A DNA stretch of 64,000 bases from Leptolyngbyaceae cyanobacterium T60_A2020_046 (GCA_015272155.1 JACYME010000151.1:1-64000); one strand, 5' to 3'; positions 40,394 to 50,637 are shown, counted from the stretch's first letter. Translations and numbers: made by a program. The notes: generated by a model from the sequence alone, not told the origin.

Positions 40394-41962
40394 CTACTCC
40401 CCATAGTCGCTGCCCGTGCCATATTGCAGCGCCTCCATCCAGCGATGATATCGGTAGCCCGTCACCCCAGATTGCGACCGCAACCAAGGTTTAAGGTGTT
40501 GGGCCACAGTATAGGCTCCGCGATATCCCGCCAGAGCGATGTAATGGGGCAGCCACCGAAGCACCGCAGGCACCCCCACCTGGGGCAAAATTTTGGCCAC
40601 CAGCGCCGGGTGATACACCGAAGTCCGCAACAGCGTTTTCGCCAGGGCCGGAAACTGCACCACATCTTGGAGAAACGGCTTGAGGGTCGGTTCACCCAAG
40701 GCCGCCATGTCGGCAAAGATCGTGGACAACATTTGATTAATTTGGTCTGGGGGCAAGTGCTGCTCAACGCCCACCCGCATCGCCCGCTGAAACAGCCACG
40801 TCACCGAGAGATTGGGCTGATAGGGCTGCAAAAGCCCTAACGCTTGCGCTGAAAGACACGCTTCACGGAGGGCGTCATCAATGCCGTGGGTGAGCCGGGT
40901 GAGGTGACGCAGCATGGCCCCAAACCCGCCAAAACTGAGGGGCGACTGGCTGCCGCTGCTATCGCCGATCGCGAGCAATCTGCCCCAGGGATACCGTAGC
41001 GGACTGCTTTGATAACACGGGAAAAAGCCAAACAGCGCTCGTTTCAGGGTGAGGGCATCGAGTTCAACATGTTGATAGCTGGGCAACCAGCGCCAGTATT
41101 CCTCGAATAGAGCAGACAGGCTGGGGCGATCGCGGTGGGTATCCACATAGGTGAACAAGTACGTCGTGCGGCCATCCTGCGCAGGAAACGCTTCCCAAAA
41201 GTATTGGCACTGGTTTTGAATGGGCGTGAACGAGACAATCAAGTCCCCCGTTGTGTTGTCCGGGAAGCCCGTGGCACAGGTGCCAACGACGAGACAAATC
41301 CCATCGGGCGATTTACCGCCACGGGCCTGACGCGCGATAGGCGAAAAGTGCCCCATGGCGTCGAGCACGAGTCGCGCGGTAAAGGACTGGCCACCAGCGG
41401 TGAGGGCAACCCCATTGGGATGGACGATCGCGTGCTCAAAGGCGGTGTTTTCAACCAAGGTGCCGCCCGCCGCCAGAAACTTCGCCTTGAGGGTAGCAAG
41501 CAAGGCACGGGGCGAAACGCCCACGTTCAGCACATCCCGCACCCAAATCGGCGTACCGTCACCAAACTGAATGCGAGCGGGGTTATATTCCGTCGCGATC
41601 GCGGCCTCCAATTCCGCCTCGGTCAACAGCTCCAGTTCCAGCAAAGGCTCCAGCTCCGCCCGCGAAATGTTCCATTCCTGCTCGCGCCCCTGCAAAATAC
41701 CTTTTTCGAGCAGGATCACCCGCCATCCCCGCTGAGCCAGGGCGGCCCCCAGCAAAATCCCCAAGGTGCCGCCGCAGATCGCCACGTCCCAGGCCACCGT
41801 GGGTAAGGGGTCTGAGGCTTGGGTAACAACCGTTGGCGAGGGGATCTCGCCCGTGCGATAGCGCGTCCATTGGGCATCCGCTGCCCGCAGCCCCGACAAA
41901 CTGCCAGGCAGGTTTGCCAGCAGCGTCGCAGTCAGATCAGTCGTTTTTGGAAGATCGGACAT
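40394..41962 (-). CDS. cruP: CruP, lycopene-cyclase-like flavoprotein
   Basis: The 522-residue FAD protein belongs to the CruA/CruP lycopene cyclase branch. Its dinucleotide motif is VAICGGTLGILLGAALAQRG, followed by LEKGILQGREQEWNISRAEL and FGDGTPIWVRDVLNVGVSPR. These segments closely resemble plant CruP. A second conserved block is LAIGDSSGSQSPLSFGGFGAMLRHL. CruA proteins cyclise lycopene. CruP in plants and cyanobacteria is linked to protection from reactive oxygen and limits beta-carotene 5,6-epoxide, and its cyclase activity is debated. The ATG at 41962 is preferred to the TTG at 41986. Confidence 0.82.
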   Translation of the reverse strand: MSDLPKTTDLTATLLANLPGSLSGLRAADAQWTRYRTGEIPSPTVVTQASDPLPTVAWDVAICGGTLGILLGAALAQRGWRVILLEKGILQGREQEWNISRAELEPLLELELLTEAELEAAIATEYNPARIQFGDGTPIWVRDVLNVGVSPRALLATLKAKFLAAGGTLVENTAFEHAIVHPNGVALTAGGQSFTARLVLDAMGHFSPIARQARGGKSPDGICLVVGTCATGFPDNTTGDLIVSFTPIQNQCQYFWEAFPAQDGRTTYLFTYVDTHRDRPSLSALFEEYWRWLPSYQHVELDALTLKRALFGFFPCYQSSPLRYPWGRLLAIGDSSGSQSPLSFGGFGAMLRHLTRLTHGIDDALREACLSAQALGLLQPYQPNLSVTWLFQRAMRVGVEQHLPPDQINQMLSTIFADMAALGEPTLKPFLQDVVQFPALAKTLLRTSVYHPALVAKILPQVGVPAVLRWLPHYIALAGYRGAYTVAQHLKPWLRSQSGVTGYRYHRWMEALQYGTGSDYGE

Positions 41963-42334
41963 CACAATTGGCCTTAACTTCAGCAATTTGTCTGAGGCGA
42001 GTCTTGGCCCCTATGCCTGATCTTGAGAAAACCTGGAGTTTCTGCGTACGTTCCTGGCCCGTTGTCCTGGGTCATCCTATCGCTAAGAGCCGCGATCGCC
42101 ATGCTAAGGTCGCCTTCCCCGCCCCGCATCACCCCCTTTAGGCCTACCGCGACCCGGTCACGGGCCGTTGGCTCACGCTGATGACCGCAGAACAGTGCCA
42201 AAATCTCCAAGCAAATCAGCATTTGAGCCGCGCCGCCGCTACGCTGCCGTGAGCGCCGCCACACCGCCAACGGTGCCCAACCAGCAAAATTCTCAATAAG
42301 ATCCTAGACTTTTGTTAAGCGTTTAGGAATCAAT
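41963..42334. other. Divergent intergenic region, cruP to peroxiredoxin
   Basis: This 372-base gap should carry both promoters. On the plus strand, just after a TAG, 42142-42252 would code for a short open stretch (AYRDPVTGRWLTLMTAEQC...) ending in TGA. It lacks a start codon in a good position, so it may be a gene remnant or chance. Confidence 0.35.
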
Positions 42335-42889
42335 ATGCAGGTTTTTCGCCGTCAATGGATGGGCTATATGTGCGCGCTCGCAGTTTTTCTGCTGAATGTG
42401 GCGATCGCGCCATCTGCATGGGCCTTGGGTGGGCCACAACCCGAGCTGAATGCTCCAGCCCCAGCCTTTACCCTACCTACCAATTCTGGGGATGGCACCG
42501 TATCCCTCAGCGACTACCAGGGGCAGTGGGTGGTGCTCTACTTTTACCCCGCTGACTTTACGTCGGGCTGCACCCTGGAAGCCAAGCGCTTTCAGGAAGA
42601 TTTGGCGGCCTATCAGGCCCGCAATGCCCAGATCCTGGGCGTCAGTGCCGACGATGTCACCTCCCACGAGAGCTTCTGCGATGCTGAAGGGTTGGAGTTT
42701 CCCCTACTGTCGGACGAGGATGGTTATGTTAGCCGCGCCTATGGTTCTTGGCTGACCGGGCGATCGCTGCGCCACACCTACCTCATTGATCCCGACGGCA
42801 TTCTGCGATCGCGCTTCCTGGGCGTGCGCCCGCCCATCCATAGCCAAGAAGTGCTGGCCACCTTAGATGAGCTGCAGCACCCGGCCTGA
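42335..42889 (+). CDS. Exported PrxQ/BCP-type peroxiredoxin
   Basis: The 184-residue thiol peroxidase carries an N-terminal signal peptide (hydrophobic core about residues 10-26, likely cleavage after SAWA at 30), so it acts in the periplasm or thylakoid lumen. The peroxidatic cysteine is Cys79 in YPADFTSGCTLEA. Most PrxQ proteins have a resolving cysteine five residues later. Here that position is lysine (EAKRF), and the only other mature-part cysteine is Cys115 (ESFCDAEGL). It reduces hydrogen and organic peroxides with an unknown thiol partner. Confidence 0.9.
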   Translation: MQVFRRQWMGYMCALAVFLLNVAIAPSAWALGGPQPELNAPAPAFTLPTNSGDGTVSLSDYQGQWVVLYFYPADFTSGCTLEAKRFQEDLAAYQARNAQILGVSADDVTSHESFCDAEGLEFPLLSDEDGYVSRAYGSWLTGRSLRHTYLIDPDGILRSRFLGVRPPIHSQEVLATLDELQHPA

Positions 42890-43138
42890 TTTGAGGGGCA
42901 CAGCCCCATATCGCCAGCCCCTTTGGATTGGGCGTGCAAGTTAGGAAAACTGGGAAAATCCACCGCCTTGGCAGCCTGGGCAACGGCGTTCCATCGGGCT
43001 CCCTATCCGCCAACCGATGGGGATTGATTGGGACGTGCATTGAGAATTTCGATGGGAATTCTCGCCGAAACCCGCCAGGGATCCGAGCCAGTTCGTAGAA
43101 TTGGAACAGTCGCAGATGAATCACCCACACTGAAATCT
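42890..43138. other. Peroxiredoxin-nifU spacer
   Basis: These 249 bases hold no supported gene. The open frame of the NifU-like gene extends back to 43028, but its conserved part begins at 43139. Confidence 0.35.
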
Positions 43139-43378
43139 ATGGAAACTCTGGCTCTTACAAACGAAAACGTCGAGAAGGTTCTCGATGAACTGCGCCCTTA
43201 TTTGATGGCCGACGGCGGCAACGTTGAACTGGTCGAACTGGATGGCCCGGTGGTACGCCTTCGCTTACAGGGGGCCTGTGGCTCTTGTCCGAGTTCGGCG
43301 ATGACCCTGCGCATGGGGATCGAGCGTCGTCTGCGGGAGTTCATCCCCGAAATCGCTGAGGTTGAGCAGGTCGTCTAA
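43139..43378 (+). CDS. nifU: NifU-like iron-sulfur scaffold (Nfu domain)
   Basis: This compact scaffold (79 residues from the ATG at 43139) corresponds to the single-domain Nfu/CnfU proteins of cyanobacteria and plastids. The cluster-binding motif is CGSCPSS (CxxC), within [25 protein letters not shown]. It assembles and hands on [2Fe-2S] or [4Fe-4S] clusters, for example to photosystem I and ferredoxin. It is not a nitrogen-fixation gene despite the name. A HIP1-centred 24-base palindrome follows at 43428-43451. Confidence 0.92.
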   Translation: METLALTNENVEKVLDELRPYLMADGGNVELVELDGPVVRLRLQGACGSCPSSAMTLRMGIERRLREFIPEIAEVEQVV

Positions 43379-43421
43379 GCGCCGCTATCGCAGTTCATCG
43401 CTGCCGAACCAAATCCGATGA

Positions 43422-44888
<1,467 letters not shown>

Positions 44889-45040
44889 CGCTTCTAGGTT
44901 GATGTGAGGGATGTAGCGGAGAGCATGCGATCGCGTCGTTTCAGTCTGCCCAATTCCGCCGAGATCCCGCCGCTTTCTCTGGCAGCGCGAATTTAGGCGT
45001 ATAGAATAGGGAAACGTGTTGATTTAGCTCGCTCAAGTCT

Positions 45041-46132
45041 ATGTCCGTTTTGGCTGCGATCGCCGTTTTGGCGCTGTTAATTGTGGTGCATGAGTTGGGG
45101 CACTTCCTGGCTGCCCGTTTTCAAGGCATCCACGTCAATCGCTTTTCTATTGGCTTTGGCCCCATTCTGTGGAAGTATCAAGGCCCGCAAACGGAATATG
45201 CGCTGCGAGCGATCCCGCTGGGTGGGTTTGTCGGCTTCCCCGATGATGATCCCGACAGTGATATCCCTCCCCAAGACCCGAACTTACTGAAAAATCGGCC
45301 TATCCTTGATCGCGCGATCGTCATCAGCGCGGGCGTCATTGCCAACCTACTGTTTGCGTATCTGGTCTTTGTTGCCCAGTTTGCCACCGTCGGCGTTCCG
45401 CAGGATTTCAGCCCACAGCCGGGGATCCTAGTGCCCCAAGTGTTGTCTGAGACTTCCCCCGCTGGTCAAGCAGGACTGCGCTCAGGGGATGTCATTCTCG
45501 CGGCCAATGGAGAGCGCTTCGGCACCGAAGACGGGGCCGTTGAGCAACTGGTGGGGTTGATTCAAGACAGCCCTCGGCAGCCCATTGACTTTATGGTGCA
45601 GCGGGGCGATCGCCAGCTCAATCTCACCGTCACCCCCGAAGTCGGCGACGACGGCAAGCCAGTCATCGGCGTTCAACTCCAGCGCAACGGCGTTTTAGAG
45701 TATCGCCGTGCCAGCAATGTTTTCGAGCTCTTCTCCTTCGCTGCCCGAGAGTTTCAGGGAATGCTCCTGCGCACCGTGCAAGGGTTTGCGATGCTGATCA
45801 CCAACTTCTCTGAAATGGCAGGACAGGTGGCTGGCCCCGTCAAGATTGTGGAGCAAGGTGCCGGGCTGGCCCAAGCTAACATCACCAGCCTATTTCCCTT
45901 TACCGCCATCATCAGCATCAACCTGGCCATCATTAACATCTTGCCGCTGCCTGCCCTGGATGGTGGTCAACTCGCATTCCTGCTAGTTGAGGCATTTCGC
46001 GGCAAGCCCTTGCCCGAGCGCCTTCAAGAAAACGTCATGCAGACGGGACTGGTGCTGCTCTTGGGGCTAGGCGTCTTTTTGATTGTTCGGGATACCTCCC
46101 AGCTTGAAATCTTTCAGGATTTGTTGCAGTGA
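45041..46132 (+). CDS. rseP: RIP metalloprotease RseP (site-2 protease)
   Basis: This 363-residue intramembrane zinc protease cuts anti-sigma factors or signal-peptide remnants inside the membrane. The HExxH motif is HELGH at residues 17-21 in the first helix. A PDZ domain lies between helices 2 and 3 (about 120-205, VLSETSPAGQAGLRSGDVILAANGE). The second zinc-site motif is NILPLPALDGGQL near residue 305. There are four predicted membrane helices. Its TGA overlaps the GTG start of nth, so the two are translated together. Confidence 0.94.
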   Translation: MSVLAAIAVLALLIVVHELGHFLAARFQGIHVNRFSIGFGPILWKYQGPQTEYALRAIPLGGFVGFPDDDPDSDIPPQDPNLLKNRPILDRAIVISAGVIANLLFAYLVFVAQFATVGVPQDFSPQPGILVPQVLSETSPAGQAGLRSGDVILAANGERFGTEDGAVEQLVGLIQDSPRQPIDFMVQRGDRQLNLTVTPEVGDDGKPVIGVQLQRNGVLEYRRASNVFELFSFAAREFQGMLLRTVQGFAMLITNFSEMAGQVAGPVKIVEQGAGLAQANITSLFPFTAIISINLAIINILPLPALDGGQLAFLLVEAFRGKPLPERLQENVMQTGLVLLLGLGVFLIVRDTSQLEIFQDLLQ

Positions 46133-46806
46133 GTCCCCGGCGCAAGCTGCCTGCCAAAAAACAGCGGGCGTCAGAAATTCTCCTTCGGCTAAAAACGCTA
46201 TACCCCGATGCCACCTGTTCGCTGGACTATGAGACGCCAGTGCAGCTATTGGTTGCCACAATTTTGTCTGCCCAATGCACCGATGAGCGGGTGAATCAGG
46301 TCACCCCTGCCCTATTTGCGCGATTTCCCGACGCGATCGCCTTAGCAGAATCGGATCCCGCTGAAGTCGAAGTGCTGGTGCGATCGACGGGGTTTTACCG
46401 CAACAAAGCCAAAAATATCCGCGCGGCCTGCCAAAAAATCGTGACTGATTTTGGCGGCGAAGTCCCCAAGCGCATGGAGGAGTTGATCAGTCTGCCAGGA
46501 GTCGCGCGTAAAACCGCGAATGTCGTCATGGCCCACGCCTTTGGCATTAATGCGGGTGTGACGGTTGATACCCACGTTAAACGGCTGAGTAATCGACTGG
46601 GTTTTACCAAGCATGACGACCCCGTCAAAATTGAGCGGGATTTGATGAAGCTCATCCCGCAGCCCGATTGGGAAAATTGGTCAATTCGGCTGATCTATCA
46701 CGGGCGGGCGGTGTGTAATGCTCGCAACCCGGCTTGCGATCGCTGCCAACTGGCTGACCTGTGCCCCGCTGCGCGGGTCGTTCCAGAGGCTACAGCGTTG
46801 CCCTAA
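46129..46806 (+). CDS. nth: Endonuclease III
   Basis: This DNA glycosylase/AP lyase removes oxidised pyrimidines. The 225-residue protein has the helix-hairpin-helix with the catalytic lysine (LPGVARKTANVVM) and the catalytic aspartate (GVTVDTHVKRL). The iron-sulfur loop has spacing C-x6-C-x2-C-x5-C (CNARNPACDRCQLADLC). It starts at GTG 46129, which overlaps the rseP stop. The short basic N terminus is normal for the family. Confidence 0.95.
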   Translation: MSPRRKLPAKKQRASEILLRLKTLYPDATCSLDYETPVQLLVATILSAQCTDERVNQVTPALFARFPDAIALAESDPAEVEVLVRSTGFYRNKAKNIRAACQKIVTDFGGEVPKRMEELISLPGVARKTANVVMAHAFGINAGVTVDTHVKRLSNRLGFTKHDDPVKIERDLMKLIPQPDWENWSIRLIYHGRAVCNARNPACDRCQLADLCPAARVVPEATALP

Positions 46807-46886
46807 AGCGGAGTGTTACTGCCGAACTGCGTGAGAATGATCAGCAGCGACCAGGCAAACAGAATGAGCGTAATGAATCCAGTCAT
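46803..46886 (-). CDS. Possible single-helix membrane microprotein
   Basis: A 27-codon frame from ATG 46886 would encode MTGFITLILFAWSLLIILTQ plus a short polar tail, that is, one membrane helix like many cyanobacterial small photosynthetic subunits. Its TAG overlaps the nth stop on the other strand. No clear ribosome binding site precedes it, and I cannot place it in a known family. It could be chance. Confidence 0.25.
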   Translation of the reverse strand: MTGFITLILFAWSLLIILTQFGSNTPL

Positions 46887-47140
46887 CGTGAGTTCAAGAT
46901 CGTCCTTCAGAATTGGTTCATGCGGGATAGCGCGATCACGAGGACTCGCACGACGCATCGCACCTCTGTTTTTACCGTAAGCGCAAAAAAATTAGACTGC
47001 GAGTCGAGATCCCCGTATTGGCATCGTGCGTTTTTTCCAGCACCAATCCATGACTTTTCATAATTGGAGGCTTTACGCCACTCAAACCTTTCGGCTATTA
47101 TTAGAGACTGTGTCAAAGCTAAGGAGTCCGTAGGCGTTGC
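46807..47140. other. Intergenic region before rpsN
   Basis: This stretch of about 330 bases lies between nth and rpsN. Apart from the possible microprotein frame on the minus strand it holds nothing I can name. An A/T-rich segment around 47060-47110 may be the rpsN promoter. Confidence 0.3.
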
Positions 47141-47443
47141 ATGGCTAAGAAGAGCATGATTGCGCGCGAGCGCAAACGAGAAAAGCTGGTTGCCCAATAT
47201 GCAAAAAAGCGCGAAGAACTGCTTAAGCAGTTCCGCGCCGCTGATAATCAGCAAGAAAAGCTTTCGATTCATCGCCAAATCCAGCAGTTACCTCGTGGCA
47301 GCTCTCGAACTCGCCTGCGTAATCGCTGCTGGAAGACCGGGCGGCCTCGGGGGTATTACCGTGATTTCGGGCTGTGCCGTAACCAACTTCGTGAAATGGC
47401 TCACGAGGGCTTGCTCCCCGGTGTGGTGAAGTCAAGCTGGTAG
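47141..47443 (+). CDS. rpsN: 30S ribosomal protein S14
   Basis: The 100-residue protein is the long, zinc-free form of S14 found in cyanobacteria and plastids. It begins [17 protein letters not shown] and ends with the conserved block [41 protein letters not shown]. It binds 16S rRNA in the head of the small subunit. It stands alone rather than in the main ribosomal operon, as is usual in cyanobacteria, and is followed by a terminator. Confidence 0.96.
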   Translation: MAKKSMIARERKREKLVAQYAKKREELLKQFRAADNQQEKLSIHRQIQQLPRGSSRTRLRNRCWKTGRPRGYYRDFGLCRNQLREMAHEGLLPGVVKSSW

Positions 47444-47476
47444 TCTAGCGAGGCTAGGCTGCGTTTAGGCTTTAGC

Positions 47477-47508
47477 GCAGAGGTGTCGGTCGCATCTCTG
47501 CCTTTTTA
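47477..47508 (+). terminator. Intrinsic terminator after rpsN
   Basis: The stem gcagag (47477-47482) with ctctgc (47496-47501) is followed by ctttttaa. A second small hairpin (ccccgtcgggg, 47513-47523, then tcttt) follows directly. Confidence 0.7.
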
Positions 47509-47613
47509 ATGGCCCCGTCGGGGTCTTTGTTCTCGATTTTCAGTGCTTCTTGACTTCACCGCGAAGTATTGATTCAGATTCATTCTTGTAATTGTTGACG
47601 GAGAAATTACACT

Positions 47614-48222
47614 ATGGCGCGTTATCGAGGCCCTCGCCTCCGGGTTGTCCGCCGATTGGGAGAGCTCCCTGGTCTGACCCGGAAATCTGCTCGGAAGGCT
47701 TATCCCCCTGGGCAACATGGTCAGGCACGGAAAAAGAAAACTGAGTACGCCGTTCGACTTGAAGAAAAGCAGAAGCTGCGCTTTAACTACGGCATTTCTG
47801 AGAAGCAGTTGCTGCGCTATGTGAAGAAGGCGCGTCGGGCAGGCGGTTCGACCGGGCTCGTGCTGTTGCAATTGCTGGAAATGCGACTCGACAACACGAT
47901 CTTCCGACTAGGGTTTGCACCGACTATCCCTTCGGCACGCCAGTTGGTGAATCACGGTCACATCACGGTGAACGGTCGCGTGGTTAGCATTGCGAGTTAC
48001 CAGTGTCGCGTTGGCGACGTGATTTCGGTACGCGATCGCGATGCCTCCAAAAAGTTGGTGCAAACCAACCTGGAATTCCCTGGATTGGCAAATGTCCCCA
48101 GCCACTTGGAAGTGGACAAAGACAAAATGGTCGCCAAGGTCAACGGCATCATCGAGCGAGAGTGGGTGGCGCTGAGCATCAACGAGTTGCTAGTGGTTGA
48201 GTACTACTCGCGGAAAGCTTAA
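47614..48222 (+). CDS. rpsD: 30S ribosomal protein S4
   Basis: The 202-residue S4 is a primary 16S rRNA-binding protein. It starts [20 protein letters not shown], has the [16 protein letters not shown]-like basic region, and an S4 RNA-binding domain at about residues 90-150 ([28 protein letters not shown]). Zinc-finger cysteines are absent, as in plastid S4. It is a single gene here, 170 bases after rpsN, each with its own terminator. Confidence 0.96.
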   Translation: MARYRGPRLRVVRRLGELPGLTRKSARKAYPPGQHGQARKKKTEYAVRLEEKQKLRFNYGISEKQLLRYVKKARRAGGSTGLVLLQLLEMRLDNTIFRLGFAPTIPSARQLVNHGHITVNGRVVSIASYQCRVGDVISVRDRDASKKLVQTNLEFPGLANVPSHLEVDKDKMVAKVNGIIEREWVALSINELLVVEYYSRKA

Positions 48223-48277
48223 CGTTGTCTCTGGCTTTGCTGGCGGTGCTTTGGCACCCTCTTATCGCGCCATTTTT

Positions 48278-48315
48278 CAGAACCCTCAGAGTCCGTCAGC
48301 TCTGGGGGTTTTCTG
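48278..48315 (+). terminator. Terminator between rpsD and the convergent gene
   Basis: The left arm cagaaccctcagag (48278-48291) pairs with ctctgggggttttctg (48300-48315) with small bulges. The T-run in the right arm suits the rpsD transcript. The arms fall at the end of the minus-strand gene too. Confidence 0.7.
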
Positions 48316-49279
48316 CTGGGTGGGTGGTAGAGCCAGAGCCGTTGGGGGCGATCGCACCCCTTTCCTGCTGGACTTTTGCAAGCTCCAGATAGCGATGCAG
48401 ATATTCCGTTGTGAGCCCGTGGAGCAGCAGATCGCGGGCGGCACAAAAGGGGCTGTTGGGCGCAAGGGGATGCCGATTCATAATGACGTGGTTCCAGCGA
48501 TAGTCGCCGAGAAGCTGGCTGACATAGCAGCCAAAGTTTTCATCAAACTGAAGCGACAGCACGGCCCGCTCAAATTCACGATTGGTGAGCAGCAGAGAAT
48601 AAAACACCTTAAACAGCTCGATCGCGGACTCTAAATCGAGCATGCGGTGCCAGCGGGGTGTCATCTCGACCTCAACCGCTACGGGGCGAATGCTATCGAA
48701 GGTAATACCGCGCTGGTGAACGGCCTGGAGCCAGTTGGGATGTTGCTGCTGAGCCCGGTGAAAATCGTAGACAAAGTTATACAAAATTAGGTCGTGCTCT
48801 AGGAATGCATTGTCTGCCAGGTCTTGAACTGTTTTGGGATAGAGGGTGGAACGGGCGATCGCGGGGTCAGGCCCGTTATCGATGAGAAAGTTGACAATGC
48901 TGGAACCTAATCCCAGATGTCGCACGATGAGGTGGCAGGCTTCTGGCGTGACCCAAGTATTGAGAAACCAGGCGGCGCTGCGGTGCATCAAGCCATAGGC
49001 GCGAAATTCAAAGGGCCATAGCCGCTTAAAAACCAAAATCATCGCGAGCAAGGCGTTCGCAATCCAACGAATGGGGTTGAGCAAGTAAACGCGGCTCCAA
49101 CTGCTCAAATCACGAATCATGCAGGCCTTCGCGTAAGGCTCGACCGGGATCGCCTGATCGAGGTGTAGCACATCCCATCCGTTGGGATCTTGGCGATTGT
49201 AGGGCTCGGGCTGGTAGGAGGAAGCATTCTGGGAGTCTAGCCCCAGGGTTTTTGAGTGGATCAGGGGTTTCGAGGTCAT
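48296..49279 (-). CDS. Uncharacterised protein (possibly DUF6999) next to ketosynthase
   Basis: The 327-residue protein is mostly helical with a possible membrane-associated segment (PIRWIANALLAMILVF, about residues 69-84). Conserved-looking stretches are NGWDVLHLDQAIPVEPYAKACMIRD, VTPEACHLIVRHLGLGSSIVNFL and AFLEHDLILYNFVYDFHRAQQQ. It recalls a family annotated DUF6999, but I am not certain. The gene follows the damaged ketosynthase on the same strand, with about 75 bases between. The start ATG at 49279 fits. It may serve the same lipid or resorcinol-type pathway, which is inference. Confidence 0.6.
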   Translation of the reverse strand: MTSKPLIHSKTLGLDSQNASSYQPEPYNRQDPNGWDVLHLDQAIPVEPYAKACMIRDLSSWSRVYLLNPIRWIANALLAMILVFKRLWPFEFRAYGLMHRSAAWFLNTWVTPEACHLIVRHLGLGSSIVNFLIDNGPDPAIARSTLYPKTVQDLADNAFLEHDLILYNFVYDFHRAQQQHPNWLQAVHQRGITFDSIRPVAVEVEMTPRWHRMLDLESAIELFKVFYSLLLTNREFERAVLSLQFDENFGCYVSQLLGDYRWNHVIMNRHPLAPNSPFCAARDLLLHGLTTEYLHRYLELAKVQQERGAIAPNGSGSTTHPAENPQS

Positions 49280-49354
49280 GGGTGAATCGGCGGTAAAACC
49301 GGATAAGGAGGTCTGCTGCGATCGCGAATTTGCGACGATTCCAAGACATTGTTG

Positions 49355-49582
49355 TTAAGCAATTTCCTCAAGCTGTAGGCGATAGAGGCGGGCCGTCACC
49401 TGGGCAGTTTTGACAATTCGAGCGGCGATCGCGGGTGTCATCCAGTCCGCATGAATGATGGCATCTAATTTGCGTAAATGGCTGTCGTCGTTGTTGCTGT
49501 GGTAAGCCAAAAACGACACTTGATCCCGTCGCAGCCCCAGCGATCGCTGAATTTGCTCCGCCCACTGTCCGGCCAGATGGTT
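49355..49582 (-). pseudogene. C-terminal remnant of a heme-oxygenase-like iron enzyme
   Basis: In the frame next to that of the ketosynthase, about 75 codons remain open to TAA (49355-49357). They contain LAGQWAEQIQRSLGLRRDQ, VSFLAYHSNNDDSHLRKLD and IVKTAQVTARLYRLQLEEIA. Spacing of His/Asp residues in YHSNNDDSHL and the final helix match the C-terminal end of iron-containing redox enzymes of the heme-oxygenase-like (TenA/PqqC/UndA) fold. A TAG stop lies just upstream, at about 49597, so no intact N-terminal half exists. It reads directly on from the ketosynthase, as if the intervening DNA had been lost. Confidence 0.6.
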
Positions 49583-50637
49583 TGCCCCGGCTGCAACTTG
49601 CCGCTATGGAAGAGTTCCTCCAACATCAGATAAATCGATGCACAGCCCGTATTGCCTCGCGTGTAAAGGTTGGTAAACCAACGCTCTTCCGGCACCATAC
49701 AGTTTGCCTGGGTCAACAACTCCACAATCTGCCCTCGGAAGAAGTGGGAGGAATAGTGACACAGCAGCCAATCGATATCCTTGGGATGAACGCGCCCCGC
49801 TTCAATCAACCGGAGCCAGCCCTCCACCCCAAGCTGAATCACGCGATCTAGCAGGCGAATGTTTTGGCGCAGGTGAATCGCCCCCGCTTCACCCGCTGCG
49901 GCGTAACTTGGGTAGTCCATCCAACTGCGATGGGTGCTGGCATCCTCAACCCCGGCATACATGCAGACCGGATAGGCACTGGCATGGGACACCAACTCAA
50001 TCCACTTAATCTCAAGGCTGAGGCCCTGAGATTCTGGGCGATCGCGAATGATGAGCGCCCCAGCCCCATCAGACAACATCCAGCGCAAAAACTCCGTATC
50101 AAAGGGCAGCGCCTTACCCGCCTGGATCTCTGGCTGGGCCTCAAACTGAGTGTGCTTAAACAGCCGTGAAGCCAGCTCCGAGGCAACCGCGATCGCACAC
50201 TGCTTTTCTCCCGTTGCAACTTGAGTCGCCGCATACTTAAGCGCCGCCACCCCAGCGCAGCACACGCCTTGATGGCTGGTCGCTTCCAGGGACGGGAATT
50301 CCGTCAGCTCACCGTGTACCATGCTGGCAAATCCGGGCACCAGCAGATCTGGCCAGGTTGTGGCGGCTGCCAACAAATCCACCGAGTCTGGGAAAAGATT
50401 GGCGCGGTTGAGGGCGTCCCGAATCGCCATCGCCGCCATTTGATGGTTGAGGTATTGCGTGGTTTGCGTGCGATCAAGGGCGTAGTGTCGCGCCTGAATC
50501 CCATTGCTCGCCAGAATTCGCCGCCGCACCTTTGATGGCTTGCCACCAATTTGGCCGAGGTACGCTTCCATCTGCTCGTTGGAGATGGGTTCACCGGGCA
50601 GAAATTGACCAATCTGGGTAATGTAGGCACTGCGCAT
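49465..50637 (-). CDS. StlD/DarB-like beta-ketoacyl synthase III, C terminus disrupted
   Basis: The KAS III-fold enzyme would join an acyl starter to a beta-keto unit, as in DarB/StlD (dialkylresorcinol) or FabH. From ATG 50637 the triad is present: Cys126 (QGVCCAG), His294 (LLCHYSS) and Asn329 (TRGNTGCAS). Homology stops at about residue 355 (GKLQPGQTIW, codon 49573-49575). The expected ending with a CFVPESGRF-like strand is missing. The last 36 or so residues (to 49465) are out-of-frame translation of a different coding region. The thiolase fold needs the lost strand, so the enzyme is probably damaged. It is best read as a pseudogene or a recent deletion product. Confidence 0.75.
   Translation of the reverse strand: MRSAYITQIGQFLPGEPISNEQMEAYLGQIGGKPSKVRRRILASNGIQARHYALDRTQTTQYLNHQMAAMAIRDALNRANLFPDSVDLLAAATTWPDLLVPGFASMVHGELTEFPSLEATSHQGVCCAGVAALKYAATQVATGEKQCAIAVASELASRLFKHTQFEAQPEIQAGKALPFDTEFLRWMLSDGAGALIIRDRPESQGLSLEIKWIELVSHASAYPVCMYAGVEDASTHRSWMDYPSYAAAGEAGAIHLRQNIRLLDRVIQLGVEGWLRLIEAGRVHPKDIDWLLCHYSSHFFRGQIVELLTQANCMVPEERWFTNLYTRGNTGCASIYLMLEELFHSGKLQPGQTIWPDSGRSKFSDRWGCDGIKCRFWLTTATTTTAIYAN

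Noticed and set aside
42142-42252. Plus-strand stretch coding AYRDPVTGRWLTLMTAEQC
   Set aside because: It begins just after a stop without a start codon, so it may be a remnant but cannot be supported.
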